DNA of 64,000 nt from Neoroseomonas oryzicola. GTDB lineage: Bacteria > Pseudomonadota > Alphaproteobacteria > Acetobacterales > Acetobacteraceae. Below, one piece after another: positions 16,884-25,415 of the stretch. Within the stretch, counting starts at the first letter, position 1. Every line of letters starts with the position of its first letter. Location of the stretch: contig NZ_JAAVUP010000003.1 in NCBI RefSeq assembly GCF_012163135.1, positions 214,283 through 278,282 of the forward strand, read 5' to 3'. The translations under genes were made by a program, and so were the position numbers. The notes below the pieces were generated by a model. It was not told where the DNA came from and ran no database searches. It worked only from the letters and a program-made list of their open reading frames with translations.

Positions 16884-17909
16884 ATGGCGAAGGTCGATGC
16901 GCGCCGGATCGCTGCCGTGCTGGCCGATCCCGGGCCCGCGCGCCTCGTCCTGATCTTCGGCGAGGATGGCGGCCTGGTGCGCGAGCGCGGCGAGGCGCTG
17001 ACCCGCGCCATCGCCGGCGACGACCCCTTCCGCCTGGTCGAGATCCCGCGCGAGCAGGCGGCCAAGGACGCGACCCTGCTCGCCGCCGAGGCGGCGACGC
17101 CGGCGCTGACCGGCGGGCGGCGGCTGGTGCGGGTGCGCGATGCGACCGATGGCCTCGCCAATGCCGCCAAGGCGGTGCTGGCGGGCAACGGCCCCGGCGT
17201 CGTGCTGCTCGAGGCCGGGTCGCTCGACGGCCGCAAGGGCCTGCGCGCGGCGCTCGAGAAGGCGGGGCCCGAGGCGGCGGTGATCGCCTGCTATGCCGAG
17301 ACCGGCCCGGCGCTGGAGGCGTCCATCACCGCGCTGCTGCGCGAATTCGGCGTCGGCGCCGATCCGGCCGCGGTGTCGTGGATGGCGCAGCGGCTCGGCG
17401 AGGACCGGCTGGTGATGCGGCGGGAATGCGAGAAGCTCGCGCTCTATGTCGGCGCCGGCGGGCGGGCGACGGAGGAGGACGTGCTGGCCTCGCTCGCGGA
17501 GGGCTCGTCGCTCGACCTCGATGCCGCGCTGCTGGCGGCGACCGAGGGCGATGCCGCGCGCGCCGACCGGGCGCTGGACGCGGCCTTCGCCGAGGGCGCG
17601 GCGGCGGTGCAGGTGGTGCGCGGCGCGCTGCGCCACGTCCAGCGGCTCGAGGTCGCGGCGCAGGCCGTGGCGGAAGGCGCGAGCGTGGCCGATGCCGTGG
17701 GCGGCCTGCGGCCGATGGTGTTCTTCAAGGCGCGCCCAGCCTTCGAGCGCGCGTTGCGGCTGTGGAAGCCCGAGATGCTGGCCCGCGCGGGCGCCGCGCT
17801 GCTGGAGGCCGAGCGCGCGACCAAGACCACCGGCACGCCGGACGAGGCCGTGGCCCGGGCGGCGGTGATGGGCCTGGCGCGCGAGGCGGTGCGCGCCCGC
17901 CGCGCCTAG
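16884..17909 (+). CDS. holA: DNA polymerase III subunit delta
   Basis: The 341-aa clamp-loader subunit opens the beta sliding clamp. LVLIFGEDGGLVRERGEALTRAI matches the N-terminal HolA pattern (in the family, YGxDxxLVxExxxxL), RRLVRVRDATDG and VVLLEAGSLDGRKGLRAALEKA follow, and the C-terminal collar domain includes EDRLVMRRECEKLALY and VVRGALRHVQRLE. It starts 4 bp after lptE and ends before a palindromic repeat shared with a convergent gene. Confidence 0.95.
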   Translation: MAKVDARRIAAVLADPGPARLVLIFGEDGGLVRERGEALTRAIAGDDPFRLVEIPREQAAKDATLLAAEAATPALTGGRRLVRVRDATDGLANAAKAVLAGNGPGVVLLEAGSLDGRKGLRAALEKAGPEAAVIACYAETGPALEASITALLREFGVGADPAAVSWMAQRLGEDRLVMRRECEKLALYVGAGGRATEEDVLASLAEGSSLDLDAALLAATEGDAARADRALDAAFAEGAAAVQVVRGALRHVQRLEVAAQAVAEGASVADAVGGLRPMVFFKARPAFERALRLWKPEMLARAGAALLEAERATKTTGTPDEAVARAAVMGLAREAVRARRA

Positions 17910-17917
17910 TCAGGTGA

Positions 17918-17980
17918 CGGGTTCCGAGGGCCCTTCGGCCCTCGGCGGGGAGGTGCGGAGGGGCGGTGCCCCTCCGCCGC
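17918..17980. repeat. REP-like palindromic element, copy B (single unit)
   Basis: GGTTCCGAGGGCCCTTCGGCCCTCGG forms a stem, followed by CGGGGAGG and a second hairpin GGAGGGGCGGTGCCCCTCC. It has the same two-hairpin arrangement as copies A and C, and lies between convergent holA and a methyltransferase gene. Confidence 0.85.
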
Positions 17981-17983
17981 GCG

Positions 17984-19054
17984 TCACGCCCGCGCCTCGA
18001 TCACCATGTTGAACGGCGTCTCCGCCGCCACCCGCACCTGGCCGAACCCGCCTTCCCGGATCACCTCCGCGATCCTGCGCGGCCCGGCCTGCGCCCCGAG
18101 CCCCGCCTGCCCCGGCTGGTTCAGCGAGGCCGGCGTGCAGATCATCGCCGAGGCCGCGTAGTAGACCCGTCCCACGGGGTTCATGTTCTCCGGCAGGGAG
18201 TTCCCCGCGCGGGGTTCGACCACCATCAGCGTGCCGTCCCGCGCCACCGCCCCGCGCAGGCTGCGCGCCGCGCCGGCCGGGTCGCCCATGTCGTGCAGGC
18301 AGTCGAACATGCAGGCGAGGTCGAAGCCCTTCGCCGGCAGGTCCTGCGCCGAGGCGACCTCGAAGCGCACGCGGTCGGACAGCCCCTCGCGCGCCGCCTG
18401 TTCCCGCGCCGTGGCGACCGAGGCCGGGTGGTAGTCGAAGCCGGTGAAGCGCGACTTCGGATAGGCGCGGGCCATGATCAAGGTGGAGGCGCCGTGCCCG
18501 CAGCCGACATCGGCGACCTCCGCCCCGCGTTCGAGCTTCGCGGTCACGCCGTCGAGCGCCGGCAGCCATTCCTGCACCAGGTGGTGCTTGTAGCCGGGGC
18601 GGAAGAAGCGCTCTGTGCCGTGGAACAGGCAGGTGTCGCGCTCGTGCCAGCCGAGGCCGCGCCCGTTGCGGAATCCCTCGGCGATGCGCGGCTCGTCGCG
18701 CCAGGCGCTGGCGACGACGTTGTAGCCGCCGGCGAGGAAGACCGGGCTGTCCTCATCCGCGAAGACCATCGCCTGCTCGGGGGACAGTGAGAACATCCCG
18801 CTCGACGGGTCGAAGGTGACGTAGCCGCTCGTCGCCTGGGCTGCGAGCCACTCGCCCACCAGCCGCACCGAACACCCGGTCGCGGCGGCGAGCCGCTTCG
18901 CATCCGTCGGCCCGAGCTCCCGCATCGCGCGGTAGAGGCCGAGCCGGTCGCCCATCATGATGGTCGCGCCGGCCATGGCCGCGCCCATGTCGGCGAGCAT
19001 CTTGCCCATGAAGAGGTCGAGGGCGGTGGGTTCCGCCGGGGCCGCGGCGCTCAT
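17984..19054 (-). CDS. Class I SAM-dependent methyltransferase with N-terminal winged helix
   Basis: The 356-aa protein combines an N-terminal helical/winged-helix region (residues 1-100, LYRAMRELGPTDAKRLAAATGCSVRLVGEWLAAQ) with a class I methyltransferase domain. The SAM-binding motif I is VADVGCGHGASTLIMARAYP, motif II FTGFDYHPASVATARE, and FDLACMFDCLHDMGDP is the motif IV region. The architecture resembles bacterial small-molecule O-methyltransferases and Rv2258c-type proteins. The substrate is unknown; VYYAASAMICTPASLNQPG near the C-terminus is a feature of that subfamily. The ATG at 19054 was chosen; upstream sequence in frame is low-complexity. Confidence 0.85.
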   Translation of the reverse strand: MSAAAPAEPTALDLFMGKMLADMGAAMAGATIMMGDRLGLYRAMRELGPTDAKRLAAATGCSVRLVGEWLAAQATSGYVTFDPSSGMFSLSPEQAMVFADEDSPVFLAGGYNVVASAWRDEPRIAEGFRNGRGLGWHERDTCLFHGTERFFRPGYKHHLVQEWLPALDGVTAKLERGAEVADVGCGHGASTLIMARAYPKSRFTGFDYHPASVATAREQAAREGLSDRVRFEVASAQDLPAKGFDLACMFDCLHDMGDPAGAARSLRGAVARDGTLMVVEPRAGNSLPENMNPVGRVYYAASAMICTPASLNQPGQAGLGAQAGPRRIAEVIREGGFGQVRVAAETPFNMVIEARA

Positions 19055-19348
19055 GACGCACCACTTCCGCCGCCGGGACCGTGAAGCCGCAGCACCTGGT
19101 CGCGCATGGTCTGTCTCCCTTGTCCGTTCGCCTGTGGTGGCGCGCGGGGCGGGAGGGGCGCGCAAGTCCCGTCCGGGGGAACCGCCGGGCGGGGTGTCGG
19201 CACCCCAGCCGTCGCGCAGGCGGAACGTAGCGCGGCGGGCGCGCCGAAAGCGCGGCGAAAGGGCGCGCGCGGCCTTCAACCGGGCGATGCGTGCCGCGGC
19301 ACGTACCGGCCGTTGCGGACCGGCCGGCGGTGGCGCGATCATGGCGCC
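19055..19348. other. Divergent intergenic region with a 20-bp palindrome at its right end
   Basis: This 294-bp region separates the leftward methyltransferase from the rightward CigR-like gene. Apart from the palindrome spanning 19336-19355, nothing specific could be read, and no small gene is convincing. Confidence 0.5.
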
Positions 19349-19355
19349 ATGATCG
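19336..19355. promoter_or_regulatory. Perfect 20-bp palindrome overlapping a start codon
   Basis: CGATCATGGCGCCATGATCG reads identically on both strands. The second ATG in it (19349) is the start of the CigR-like gene; the first ATG (19341) opens only a 2-codon frame that stops at once (atg gcg cca tga). It could be an operator, or an mRNA hairpin hiding the initiation region. Confidence 0.5.
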
Positions 19356-19783
19356 ACCGACGCCTTCTCCTCGCCCTTTCGCTGCTGCCGCTGGCCGGTC
19401 GCGCCCATGCCGACCCGCCGCCCGGCCGCGGCCAGGGCCGCGGGAACCAGGGTGGCGGACAGGGCCAGGGCCAGGGCCAAGGGCAGGGGCGCGGCAGCCA
19501 GGGCGGCGGCCCGCCGGGCTTCGCGCCCGACACCTCCTCCCTGGTGCGGAACTGGCAGGTGGCCAATCCCGGCTGGTCGCCGCGGCCGCTGCCGCCGGGC
19601 CAGATGCGGCAGCTGGCGCGTGGCCGCCCGCTGCCGCCCGGCATCGCGCGCCAGCAGGTGCCGCCCGGGCTGGTGTCGCAGCTGCCGGTCTACCCCGGAT
19701 ATTCCTACGCGATGATCGGCACCTCGCTGGTGCTGCTCGGAAGCAACAACCTCGTCGTCGACATCGTCGCGAATCTGTTCTGA
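19349..19783 (+). CDS. CigR/RcnB-like small secreted protein with Gly/Gln-rich linker
   Basis: The 144-aa precursor has a signal peptide (MIDRRLLLALSLLPLAGRAHA), a low-complexity Gly/Gln/Arg tract at about residues 25-55, and a compact C-terminal domain. There, LPPGIARQQVPPGLVSQLPVYPGYSYAMIGTSLVLLGSNNLVVDIV matches the pattern of the CigR/RcnB-like family, known from an antivirulence regulator of Salmonella and a nickel/cobalt homeostasis protein. The function here is unknown; a periplasmic or membrane-anchored location is likely. The start codon lies in a perfect palindrome. Confidence 0.7.
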   Translation: MIDRRLLLALSLLPLAGRAHADPPPGRGQGRGNQGGGQGQGQGQGQGRGSQGGGPPGFAPDTSSLVRNWQVANPGWSPRPLPPGQMRQLARGRPLPPGIARQQVPPGLVSQLPVYPGYSYAMIGTSLVLLGSNNLVVDIVANLF

Positions 19784-19874
19784 TACCCCGGCCACGAAGG
19801 CTTCGCCTTCGTCGCCCCGGCATCGGATGTCCGTTCCGCGCGCGGCCGGCCCCTCAGCCCCGCGGCACGACCGG

Positions 19875-20804
19875 TCAGCCGCCCTCGCCCGCGATGGCGA
19901 TCGCGCGGGCGTAGACCTCCCGCCGCTTCAGCCCCGTTGCCTCGGCCACGCTCGCCGCGGCGTCGCGCAGGCTCATCCCGGTCGCGAGCGCCGCGCGCAG
20001 CGCCGCTTCCAGGTCCTCCGGCCCCGCCGCCGCCTCTTCCGGGGCCGGGCCGACCACGACGCAGATCTCGCCCCGCGCCTCGGCGGTCGCATAGTGCGCC
20101 GCGAGATCGCCGAGCGAGCCCCGCCGCACCTCCTCGAACCGCTTGGTCAGCTCGCGCGCCACGGCGGCCGGGCGATCCGCGCCGAAACCCTCGGCCATCG
20201 CCGCCAGCGCCTCGCCCAGCCGGTGCGGCGCCTCGTAGAAGACCAGCGTCGCCGACAGCCCCGCCCGCTCGATCCCGCGCAGCCGGGCGATCTCCGCCGT
20301 CCGCGGCCCCGCCTTGGCCGGCAGGAAGCCCAGGAACAGGAAGGGATGCGGCGGCAGCCCCGACAGCGCGAGCGCGGTGACCGCCGCATTCGGCCCCGGC
20401 ACCGCCGAGATCGTCACCCCCGCCGCGATCGCCGCGCGCACCAGGCGGAAGCCCGGATCGCTCACCAAGGGCGTCCCGGCATCCGAGACCAGGGCGAAAC
20501 GCTCGCCCGCGATCATGCGTTCGACCAGCCGGGGGGCTTGCGCGGCCTCGTTGTGTTCGTGCAAGGGGATCATGGTCGCCGCGATGCCCTGCCGCGCGAG
20601 AAGGCCGCCCGTCACCCTGCTGTCCTCGCACAGCACGGCGTCGGCCTCCTTCAGCGCGGCGAGCGCCCGTGGCGAGATGTCGCCGAGATTGCCGATCGGC
20701 GTCGCGACGAGCACCAGGGCCGGCCGTCCGGCCGGATCACCGGGAGGATCCAGGGACCGTGTCTTCGCTGCCTCGCCTTCGCCTCCCACGCCGCCTCTCC
20801 GCAC
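19875..20804 (-). CDS. rsmI: 16S rRNA (cytidine1402-2'-O)-methyltransferase RsmI
   Basis: The 309-aa enzyme 2'-O-methylates C1402 in the decoding centre of 16S rRNA. LVLVATPIGNLGDISPRAL is the family N-terminal motif, LCEDSRVTGGLL, ALVSDAGTPLVSDPGFRLV and SAVPGPNAAVTALALSGLP form the SAM-binding folds, and FYEAPHRLGEAL follows. The start is uncertain: the ATG at 20804 makes the 5' ends of rsmI and the divergent LpoA-like gene overlap by 46 bp. A GTG within LVLVATP is a shorter alternative. The rsmI/LpoA-like divergent pair is the same neighbourhood as yraL-yraM in enterobacteria. Confidence 0.95.
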   Translation of the reverse strand: MRRGGVGGEGEAAKTRSLDPPGDPAGRPALVLVATPIGNLGDISPRALAALKEADAVLCEDSRVTGGLLARQGIAATMIPLHEHNEAAQAPRLVERMIAGERFALVSDAGTPLVSDPGFRLVRAAIAAGVTISAVPGPNAAVTALALSGLPPHPFLFLGFLPAKAGPRTAEIARLRGIERAGLSATLVFYEAPHRLGEALAAMAEGFGADRPAAVARELTKRFEEVRRGSLGDLAAHYATAEARGEICVVVGPAPEEAAAGPEDLEAALRAALATGMSLRDAAASVAEATGLKRREVYARAIAIAGEGG

Positions 20805-21904
20805 TTGCCGTCCTGGCCCTTGTGGGCCTCGCGGCCTGCGCGGAGCAAGTGCGCCAGCCGGTGACCGGCCCGCTGCAGGAACCGCCGCGCAACCGGATCG
20901 CGCTGCTGCTGCCGCTGTCGGGCCCGCAGGCGCCGCTCGGCAACGCCATGCAGCAGGCGGCGGAGCTCGCGCTGTTCGAACGCGGCAACCGCCAGGTCGA
21001 CTTCCTGCCGATGGACACCGGGGGCACCGCCTCGGGTGCCGCCGCCGCCGCCCGCCGCGCGCAGGGCCAGGGCGCGCGGATCATGGTCGGCCCGCTCACC
21101 GCGGCCGAGACCTCCGCCGCCTCCGCCCCCGCCCGCGCCGCGCGCATCCCGATCATCGCCTTCACCAACGACGCCGCGCAGTCCGGCCCGGGCGTGTGGA
21201 CCATGGGCGTGACGCCCGCGCAGCAGGTCCGCCGCGCCATGGGGGCCGCGATGGCGAACGGCGCGCAGCGCTTCGCGCTTCTCGCGCCCGACGACGCCTT
21301 CGGCCGCGCGCTCGCCGCCTCGATGCGCCACATGGCGACCGAATGGGGCCTGCCCGAGCCGGTCATCGTGCTCCATGCCATCCGCGCCAATCCCTCGGCC
21401 GCGGCGCAGGAACTCGCCAATCGCGGGTCGAACGGGATCGACGCGGTGATGCTCGGCAGCACCGGGCAGCAGGCGCGCCAGGTCGCCGCGGCGCTCGGCC
21501 CGGCGGGGCTGAACAGCCCGGCGCCACGCATCCTCGGCCATGCGCTCTGGGCCAATGATGCCGGCCTTGGCCAGGAGCCGGCGCTGCACGGCGCCATCTT
21601 CGCGGCACCCGACCCGGCCAGCCGCCAGCGCTTCGATGCGCGCTACGAAGGCGCCTTCGGGGAGCGCCCGCCGCGCCTCGCCGGCGTCGCCTACGATGCG
21701 GCGGGCGTCGCCGCGCGGGTGGTGCTGACCCCGCGCGGCCAGACCGGCCCCAACACCGGCGAGGTCTTCGACGGCGTCGACGGGCCCGTGCGCCTGCAGC
21801 CCGACGGCGTGGTCCAGCGCGGCCTCGCGCTGTTCGCCGTCGAGCCCTCGGGCGAGCCGCGCATGGTCGAGCGCGCGCCGACGCCGGGGGCCGCCGGGTC
21901 CTGA
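20759..21904 (+). CDS. LpoA/YraM-like penicillin-binding-protein activator lipoprotein
   Basis: The 381-aa protein has a lipoprotein signal ending LVGLAAC (Cys27) and then a periplasmic-binding-protein fold: NRIALLLPLSGPQAPLGNAMQQAAELALF, VDFLPMDTGGTASGAAAAARRA, IMVGPLTAAETSAAS, IPIIAFTNDAAQSGPGVWTMG, FALLAPDDAFGRALA. This matches the domain of LpoA, which activates PBP1A in gammaproteobacteria; in alphaproteobacteria the role is less certain, and an amino-acid-binding-protein-like role is possible. The GTG at 20759 has GGGAGGA about 8 bp upstream and is the best start. It is divergent from and overlapping rsmI. Confidence 0.82.
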   Translation: MSSLPRLRLPRRLSALAVLALVGLAACAEQVRQPVTGPLQEPPRNRIALLLPLSGPQAPLGNAMQQAAELALFERGNRQVDFLPMDTGGTASGAAAAARRAQGQGARIMVGPLTAAETSAASAPARAARIPIIAFTNDAAQSGPGVWTMGVTPAQQVRRAMGAAMANGAQRFALLAPDDAFGRALAASMRHMATEWGLPEPVIVLHAIRANPSAAAQELANRGSNGIDAVMLGSTGQQARQVAAALGPAGLNSPAPRILGHALWANDAGLGQEPALHGAIFAAPDPASRQRFDARYEGAFGERPPRLAGVAYDAAGVAARVVLTPRGQTGPNTGEVFDGVDGPVRLQPDGVVQRGLALFAVEPSGEPRMVERAPTPGAAGS

Positions 21905-21920
21905 TCCGGCCCCCCGCCGC

Positions 21921-23300
21921 ATGACCGGCGAGGCGCCCCGTCCCGTGGTCTGGCTGCGCTCCGCGCTTGTCGTCGCAGGCGTGCCGGCGGTGGCGCTGCT
22001 GGTGCTGATGGCGACCGGCGAACTCGCCGCCGCGCCGGGCCTCGTCGCGCTGGCCGTGACGCTCGCCGCCGGGGCGGCGGTCGCGCGGATCTGGCTCGGC
22101 GCGCTGGGCGGGCTCGCGCGCCGCATCCGGGCCGCCGCGGCCGGGGACGGCCTGCCGGACCTGCAGGTTGCGCCGCTGCTGCCCTCGGTGCAGGCGGTCG
22201 CCGACGGGGTGACGCGCCTTGCGCGCAGCCTCGCCGAGCGCAACGCCCAGGTCGACCTGCTGCGCCGGGCCGACGCGGCGATCCTCGAGGCCCTGCCCGA
22301 CCCGCTGCTGGTGCTGTCGGCCGCGCGCATCCCGCTGCGCGCCAACCGCGCGGCGCGCGAGCTGCTGGGGCCCCCGCCCTCCGGCCCCGCGCCCGCCGAT
22401 GCCGCCGCCCTGCTGCGCCACCCCGCGCTGGCCGAGGCGTTGGACAAGGCGCTCGCCGCCGGCGCCCCGGCGACGGCCGACGTGTTGCTGCCGGTGCCGG
22501 TCGCGCGAGATGTCGCCGCGCACATCATCCCGATGGACCCCCCGCTGGCCGATGGCGGGCGCGTCATCGTGCTGCTGTCGGACCGCACGCGCGAACGCGC
22601 CATCGAGCGCATGCGCGCCGATTTCGTCGCCAATGCGAGCCACGAACTCCGCACGCCCCTCGCCAGCCTGATCGGCTTCATCGAGACGCTGCGCGGCCCC
22701 GCCGCCGACGACCCGGCGGCGCAGCAGCGCTTCCTCGGCATCATGGCCGAGCAGTCCGACCGCATGCGCCGCCTGATCGACGACCTGCTCGGCCTGTCGC
22801 GCATCGAGATGGCCGAGCACCAGGCCCCCGCCGGCCGCGCCGACGTCGCCGCCGTCGCGCGGGCCGAGGCGGATGCGATGGCCCCGCTGCTCGCCGCGCG
22901 GAAGGCGAAGCTGGTCCCCGAGATCGCCGAGGCCACCGCGGCGCCCGCCGATGCCGACCAGGTCGCGCAGGTGATCCGCAACCTGCTGGACAACGCGATC
23001 CGCCATGGGCGGGAGCGTGGCCAGATCCGCCTCGCGGCCGGGCCCGGCACGGCGCCGGACGGCCGCCGCGGCGTGACGATCGCGGTGACGGACGACGGCC
23101 CCGGCATCCCGCGCGAGCACATCCCGCGCCTGACGGAACGCTTCTACCGCGTCGACAAGGGCCGCGCGCGCAGCGCTGGGGGCACCGGCCTGGGGCTCGC
23201 CATCGTCAAGCACATCGTGAACCGCCACCGCGGCACGCTGGCGATCGAGAGCGAGGAAGGCACCGGGACGACCTTCCGGGTGTGGCTGCCGGGGGGGTGA
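21921..23300 (+). CDS. PhoR-like sensor histidine kinase
   Basis: The 459-aa inner-membrane kinase has two hydrophobic segments at residues 10-60, a PAS-like region (AAILEALPDPLLVLSAARIPLRANRAARELLG, about 110-150), the HisKA box FVANASHELRTPLASLIGF (phospho-acceptor His241) and a HATPase domain with N-box NLLDNAIRH, G1 VTDDGPGIP and G2 GGTGLGLAIVKHI. The arrangement matches PhoR, which senses phosphate status with PstSCAB-PhoU. No response regulator, pst or phoU gene is adjacent downstream, because mutL follows on the opposite strand, so the PhoR assignment rests on architecture. Confidence 0.8.
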   Translation: MTGEAPRPVVWLRSALVVAGVPAVALLVLMATGELAAAPGLVALAVTLAAGAAVARIWLGALGGLARRIRAAAAGDGLPDLQVAPLLPSVQAVADGVTRLARSLAERNAQVDLLRRADAAILEALPDPLLVLSAARIPLRANRAARELLGPPPSGPAPADAAALLRHPALAEALDKALAAGAPATADVLLPVPVARDVAAHIIPMDPPLADGGRVIVLLSDRTRERAIERMRADFVANASHELRTPLASLIGFIETLRGPAADDPAAQQRFLGIMAEQSDRMRRLIDDLLGLSRIEMAEHQAPAGRADVAAVARAEADAMAPLLAARKAKLVPEIAEATAAPADADQVAQVIRNLLDNAIRHGRERGQIRLAAGPGTAPDGRRGVTIAVTDDGPGIPREHIPRLTERFYRVDKGRARSAGGTGLGLAIVKHIVNRHRGTLAIESEEGTGTTFRVWLPGG

Positions 23301-23413
23301 GTGCCCCCCAGCGTCCCGGCCCGCCGGGTCGAGGCCGCGAATTGCCGCGCGCTACGAAGCCAGCCATCGCGGATGCGGCCTGCCCGGCGCCTGAGCGGGC
23401 CGGACGGCGCCTC

Positions 23414-25201
23414 TCACCTTCTTCCGAACATCCGCTCCAGCGCCGCCGCATCCAGCCGCAGCACCGTCGGCCGTCCATGGCTGCAGGTCGCCGCCCGCGG
23501 CGTCGCCTCCATCGCGCGCAGCAGCGCGTCCATCTCCGCCGCCGTCAGCCGCCGCCCCGCCCGCACGCTGCCGTGGCAGGCGAGCCGCGCCACCGCGGCA
23601 TCGAGCCGCTTCTGCAGCGACGCCGCCTCCCCGAGTTCCGCCAGTTCCTCGGCGAGGTCCTTCAGCAGCGGTGCGGGCTCGGGATTGCCCAGCAGCGCCG
23701 GCAGCCCGCGCACCAGCACCGCCCCCGCGCCGAACCCCTCGATCTCGAGCCCGAGCCGCGCCAAGTCCTCCGCATGGTCCAGCAGGCGTTGCGCCTCCCG
23801 CGCGCCGAGGTCCACCACCGCTGGCAGCAGCAGCGGCTGGGACCGCACGCCGCCTTCGAGCAACTGCGCGCTCAGCGCCTCATGCGTCAGCCGTTCATGC
23901 GCCGCGTGCTGGTCGACCAGCACCAGCGCCCCGTCCGGCGCCTCGGCGACGACATAGGTGTCGAGGAACTGCGCGATGGCGCGGCCGAGCGGATGCGTCT
24001 CCGGCGCGCGTTCGGTCAGCAGCACCGGCCGCGGCGGCGCGACCGGCGCCAGGCCCAGCGCGCGCTGCACCGGCACCGGCGCGGGTGGTGGGGTCAGCGG
24101 GACGAAGGATTCCGCGAAGCCCATGGACGACATCGGTTCCGGCGGCACCGCGGGCGTGAGCGCCGGCATCGCGACCGCCGCCCCGGCGCCCACCGCCAGC
24201 GCCCGCCGCAGCGCATTGATCAGCGTGCCGCGCACGCCATCGCCCTCGCGGAAGCGGAGCTCCGTCTTCATCGGGTGGACGTTCACGTCCACGCTTTCGG
24301 GCGGCACGTCGAGGAACAGCGCGGCGGCCGGATGCCGCCCCGCCTCGATCACGTCGCGATAGGCGACGCGCAGCGCGACGCGCAGCAGCGGATCGCGGAC
24401 CGGCCGGCGGTTCACCACCAGATGCTGCGCCATGGTGGTCGGCCGCGTGTAGGAGGGGAGCGCCGCCAGCCCCCGCAGGTCGAGCGACATCCCGACGGCT
24501 TCGACCGGCACCGCCGCGGCGGCGAAATCCGGCCCCAGCACTTGGCGGATGCGGGTCTCCCAGTCGGTGCCGGGCAGGTTCAGCGCCTCGCGCCCGTCAT
24601 TCTCGACGCGGAAGCTCACGCCGGGCCAGGCGAGGGCGAGGCGCCGCACCGCCTCGACCGCATGCTCGGCCTCGGTGCGCGGGTGGCGGAGGAACTTCCG
24701 CCGCGCGGGGGTGGCGAAGAAGAGGTCGCGCACCTCGACCCGCGTGCCCGGCGCGCCCGAGGCCGGGGCGACCTCGCTGACGCGGCCGCCCTCGACCGCG
24801 ATGCGATGCGCCGCGCCGTCCTGGGGCCGCGAGGTGATGGTCAGCCGCGCCACCGCGCCGATGGAGGGCAGCGCCTCCCCCCGGAAGCCCAGCGTCGCGA
24901 TGCGGAACAGCGTCGCTTCCTCGGGCAGCTTCGACGTCGCATGGCGTTCCACCGCCAGGGCGAGGTCGTCCGCCGACATCCCGCACCCGTCATCCTCGAC
25001 CAGGATGCGGTCCATCCCGCCGCCCTCGAGCACCACGGAGATGCGCGACGCCCCGGCGTCGAGGGCGTTCTCCACGATCTCCTTCACCGCCGCGGCCGGG
25101 CGCTCGACCACCTCGCCGGCGGCGATGCGGTTGGCGGTGGTCTCGGGCAGGCGGCGGATCGCCGGGCGGGGGCGCGACTCGGCCGGGGGGACGGAGTCCA
25201 T
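23414..25201 (-). CDS. mutL: DNA mismatch repair protein MutL
   Basis: The 595-aa protein couples MutS mismatch recognition to strand incision. The N-terminal GHKL ATPase shows IAAGEVVERPAAAVKEIVENALDAGA, VEDDGCGMSADDLALAVERHATSKL and TLGFRGEALPSIGAVARL. The C-terminal domain contains DQHAAHERLTHE, which fits the DQHA-x2-E-x4-E endonuclease motif, so this MutL should nick DNA itself, as expected in bacteria without MutH. The ATG at 25201 begins the conserved region. The gene converges on the histidine kinase. Confidence 0.96.
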   Translation of the reverse strand: MDSVPPAESRPRPAIRRLPETTANRIAAGEVVERPAAAVKEIVENALDAGASRISVVLEGGGMDRILVEDDGCGMSADDLALAVERHATSKLPEEATLFRIATLGFRGEALPSIGAVARLTITSRPQDGAAHRIAVEGGRVSEVAPASGAPGTRVEVRDLFFATPARRKFLRHPRTEAEHAVEAVRRLALAWPGVSFRVENDGREALNLPGTDWETRIRQVLGPDFAAAAVPVEAVGMSLDLRGLAALPSYTRPTTMAQHLVVNRRPVRDPLLRVALRVAYRDVIEAGRHPAAALFLDVPPESVDVNVHPMKTELRFREGDGVRGTLINALRRALAVGAGAAVAMPALTPAVPPEPMSSMGFAESFVPLTPPPAPVPVQRALGLAPVAPPRPVLLTERAPETHPLGRAIAQFLDTYVVAEAPDGALVLVDQHAAHERLTHEALSAQLLEGGVRSQPLLLPAVVDLGAREAQRLLDHAEDLARLGLEIEGFGAGAVLVRGLPALLGNPEPAPLLKDLAEELAELGEAASLQKRLDAAVARLACHGSVRAGRRLTAAEMDALLRAMEATPRAATCSHGRPTVLRLDAAALERMFGRR

Positions 25202-25415
25202 GGGTCCGTTCTTAGAGCATCTTCCGACCCGCCGGAATCGGCACCGGCCCCCAACCGCGGTGTCCGTGATGGGGGCGCGGGCCGGCGACCCCGCCCGGAA
25301 AACCCCCGCCTTTCGCACGCCACCGCCGCGTGGCCCATGTTACAGCCCTGCAGCGCTTCCTTCCGGCATGGGGGCGCGCTGCGCCATCTTCGGGGCGCAG
25401 GGTGGGGGGTGAGGC
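25202..25415. other. Divergent intergenic region, mutL / phospholipid operon
   Basis: This 214-bp gap must contain the promoters of both neighbours. A TTAGAGCATCTTCCGACCCG stretch at 25211-25230 followed by CCGGAATCGG can form a small stem and begins with the same TTAGAGCA found beside the dispersed repeat at 58887. Nothing else was recognised. Confidence 0.4.
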
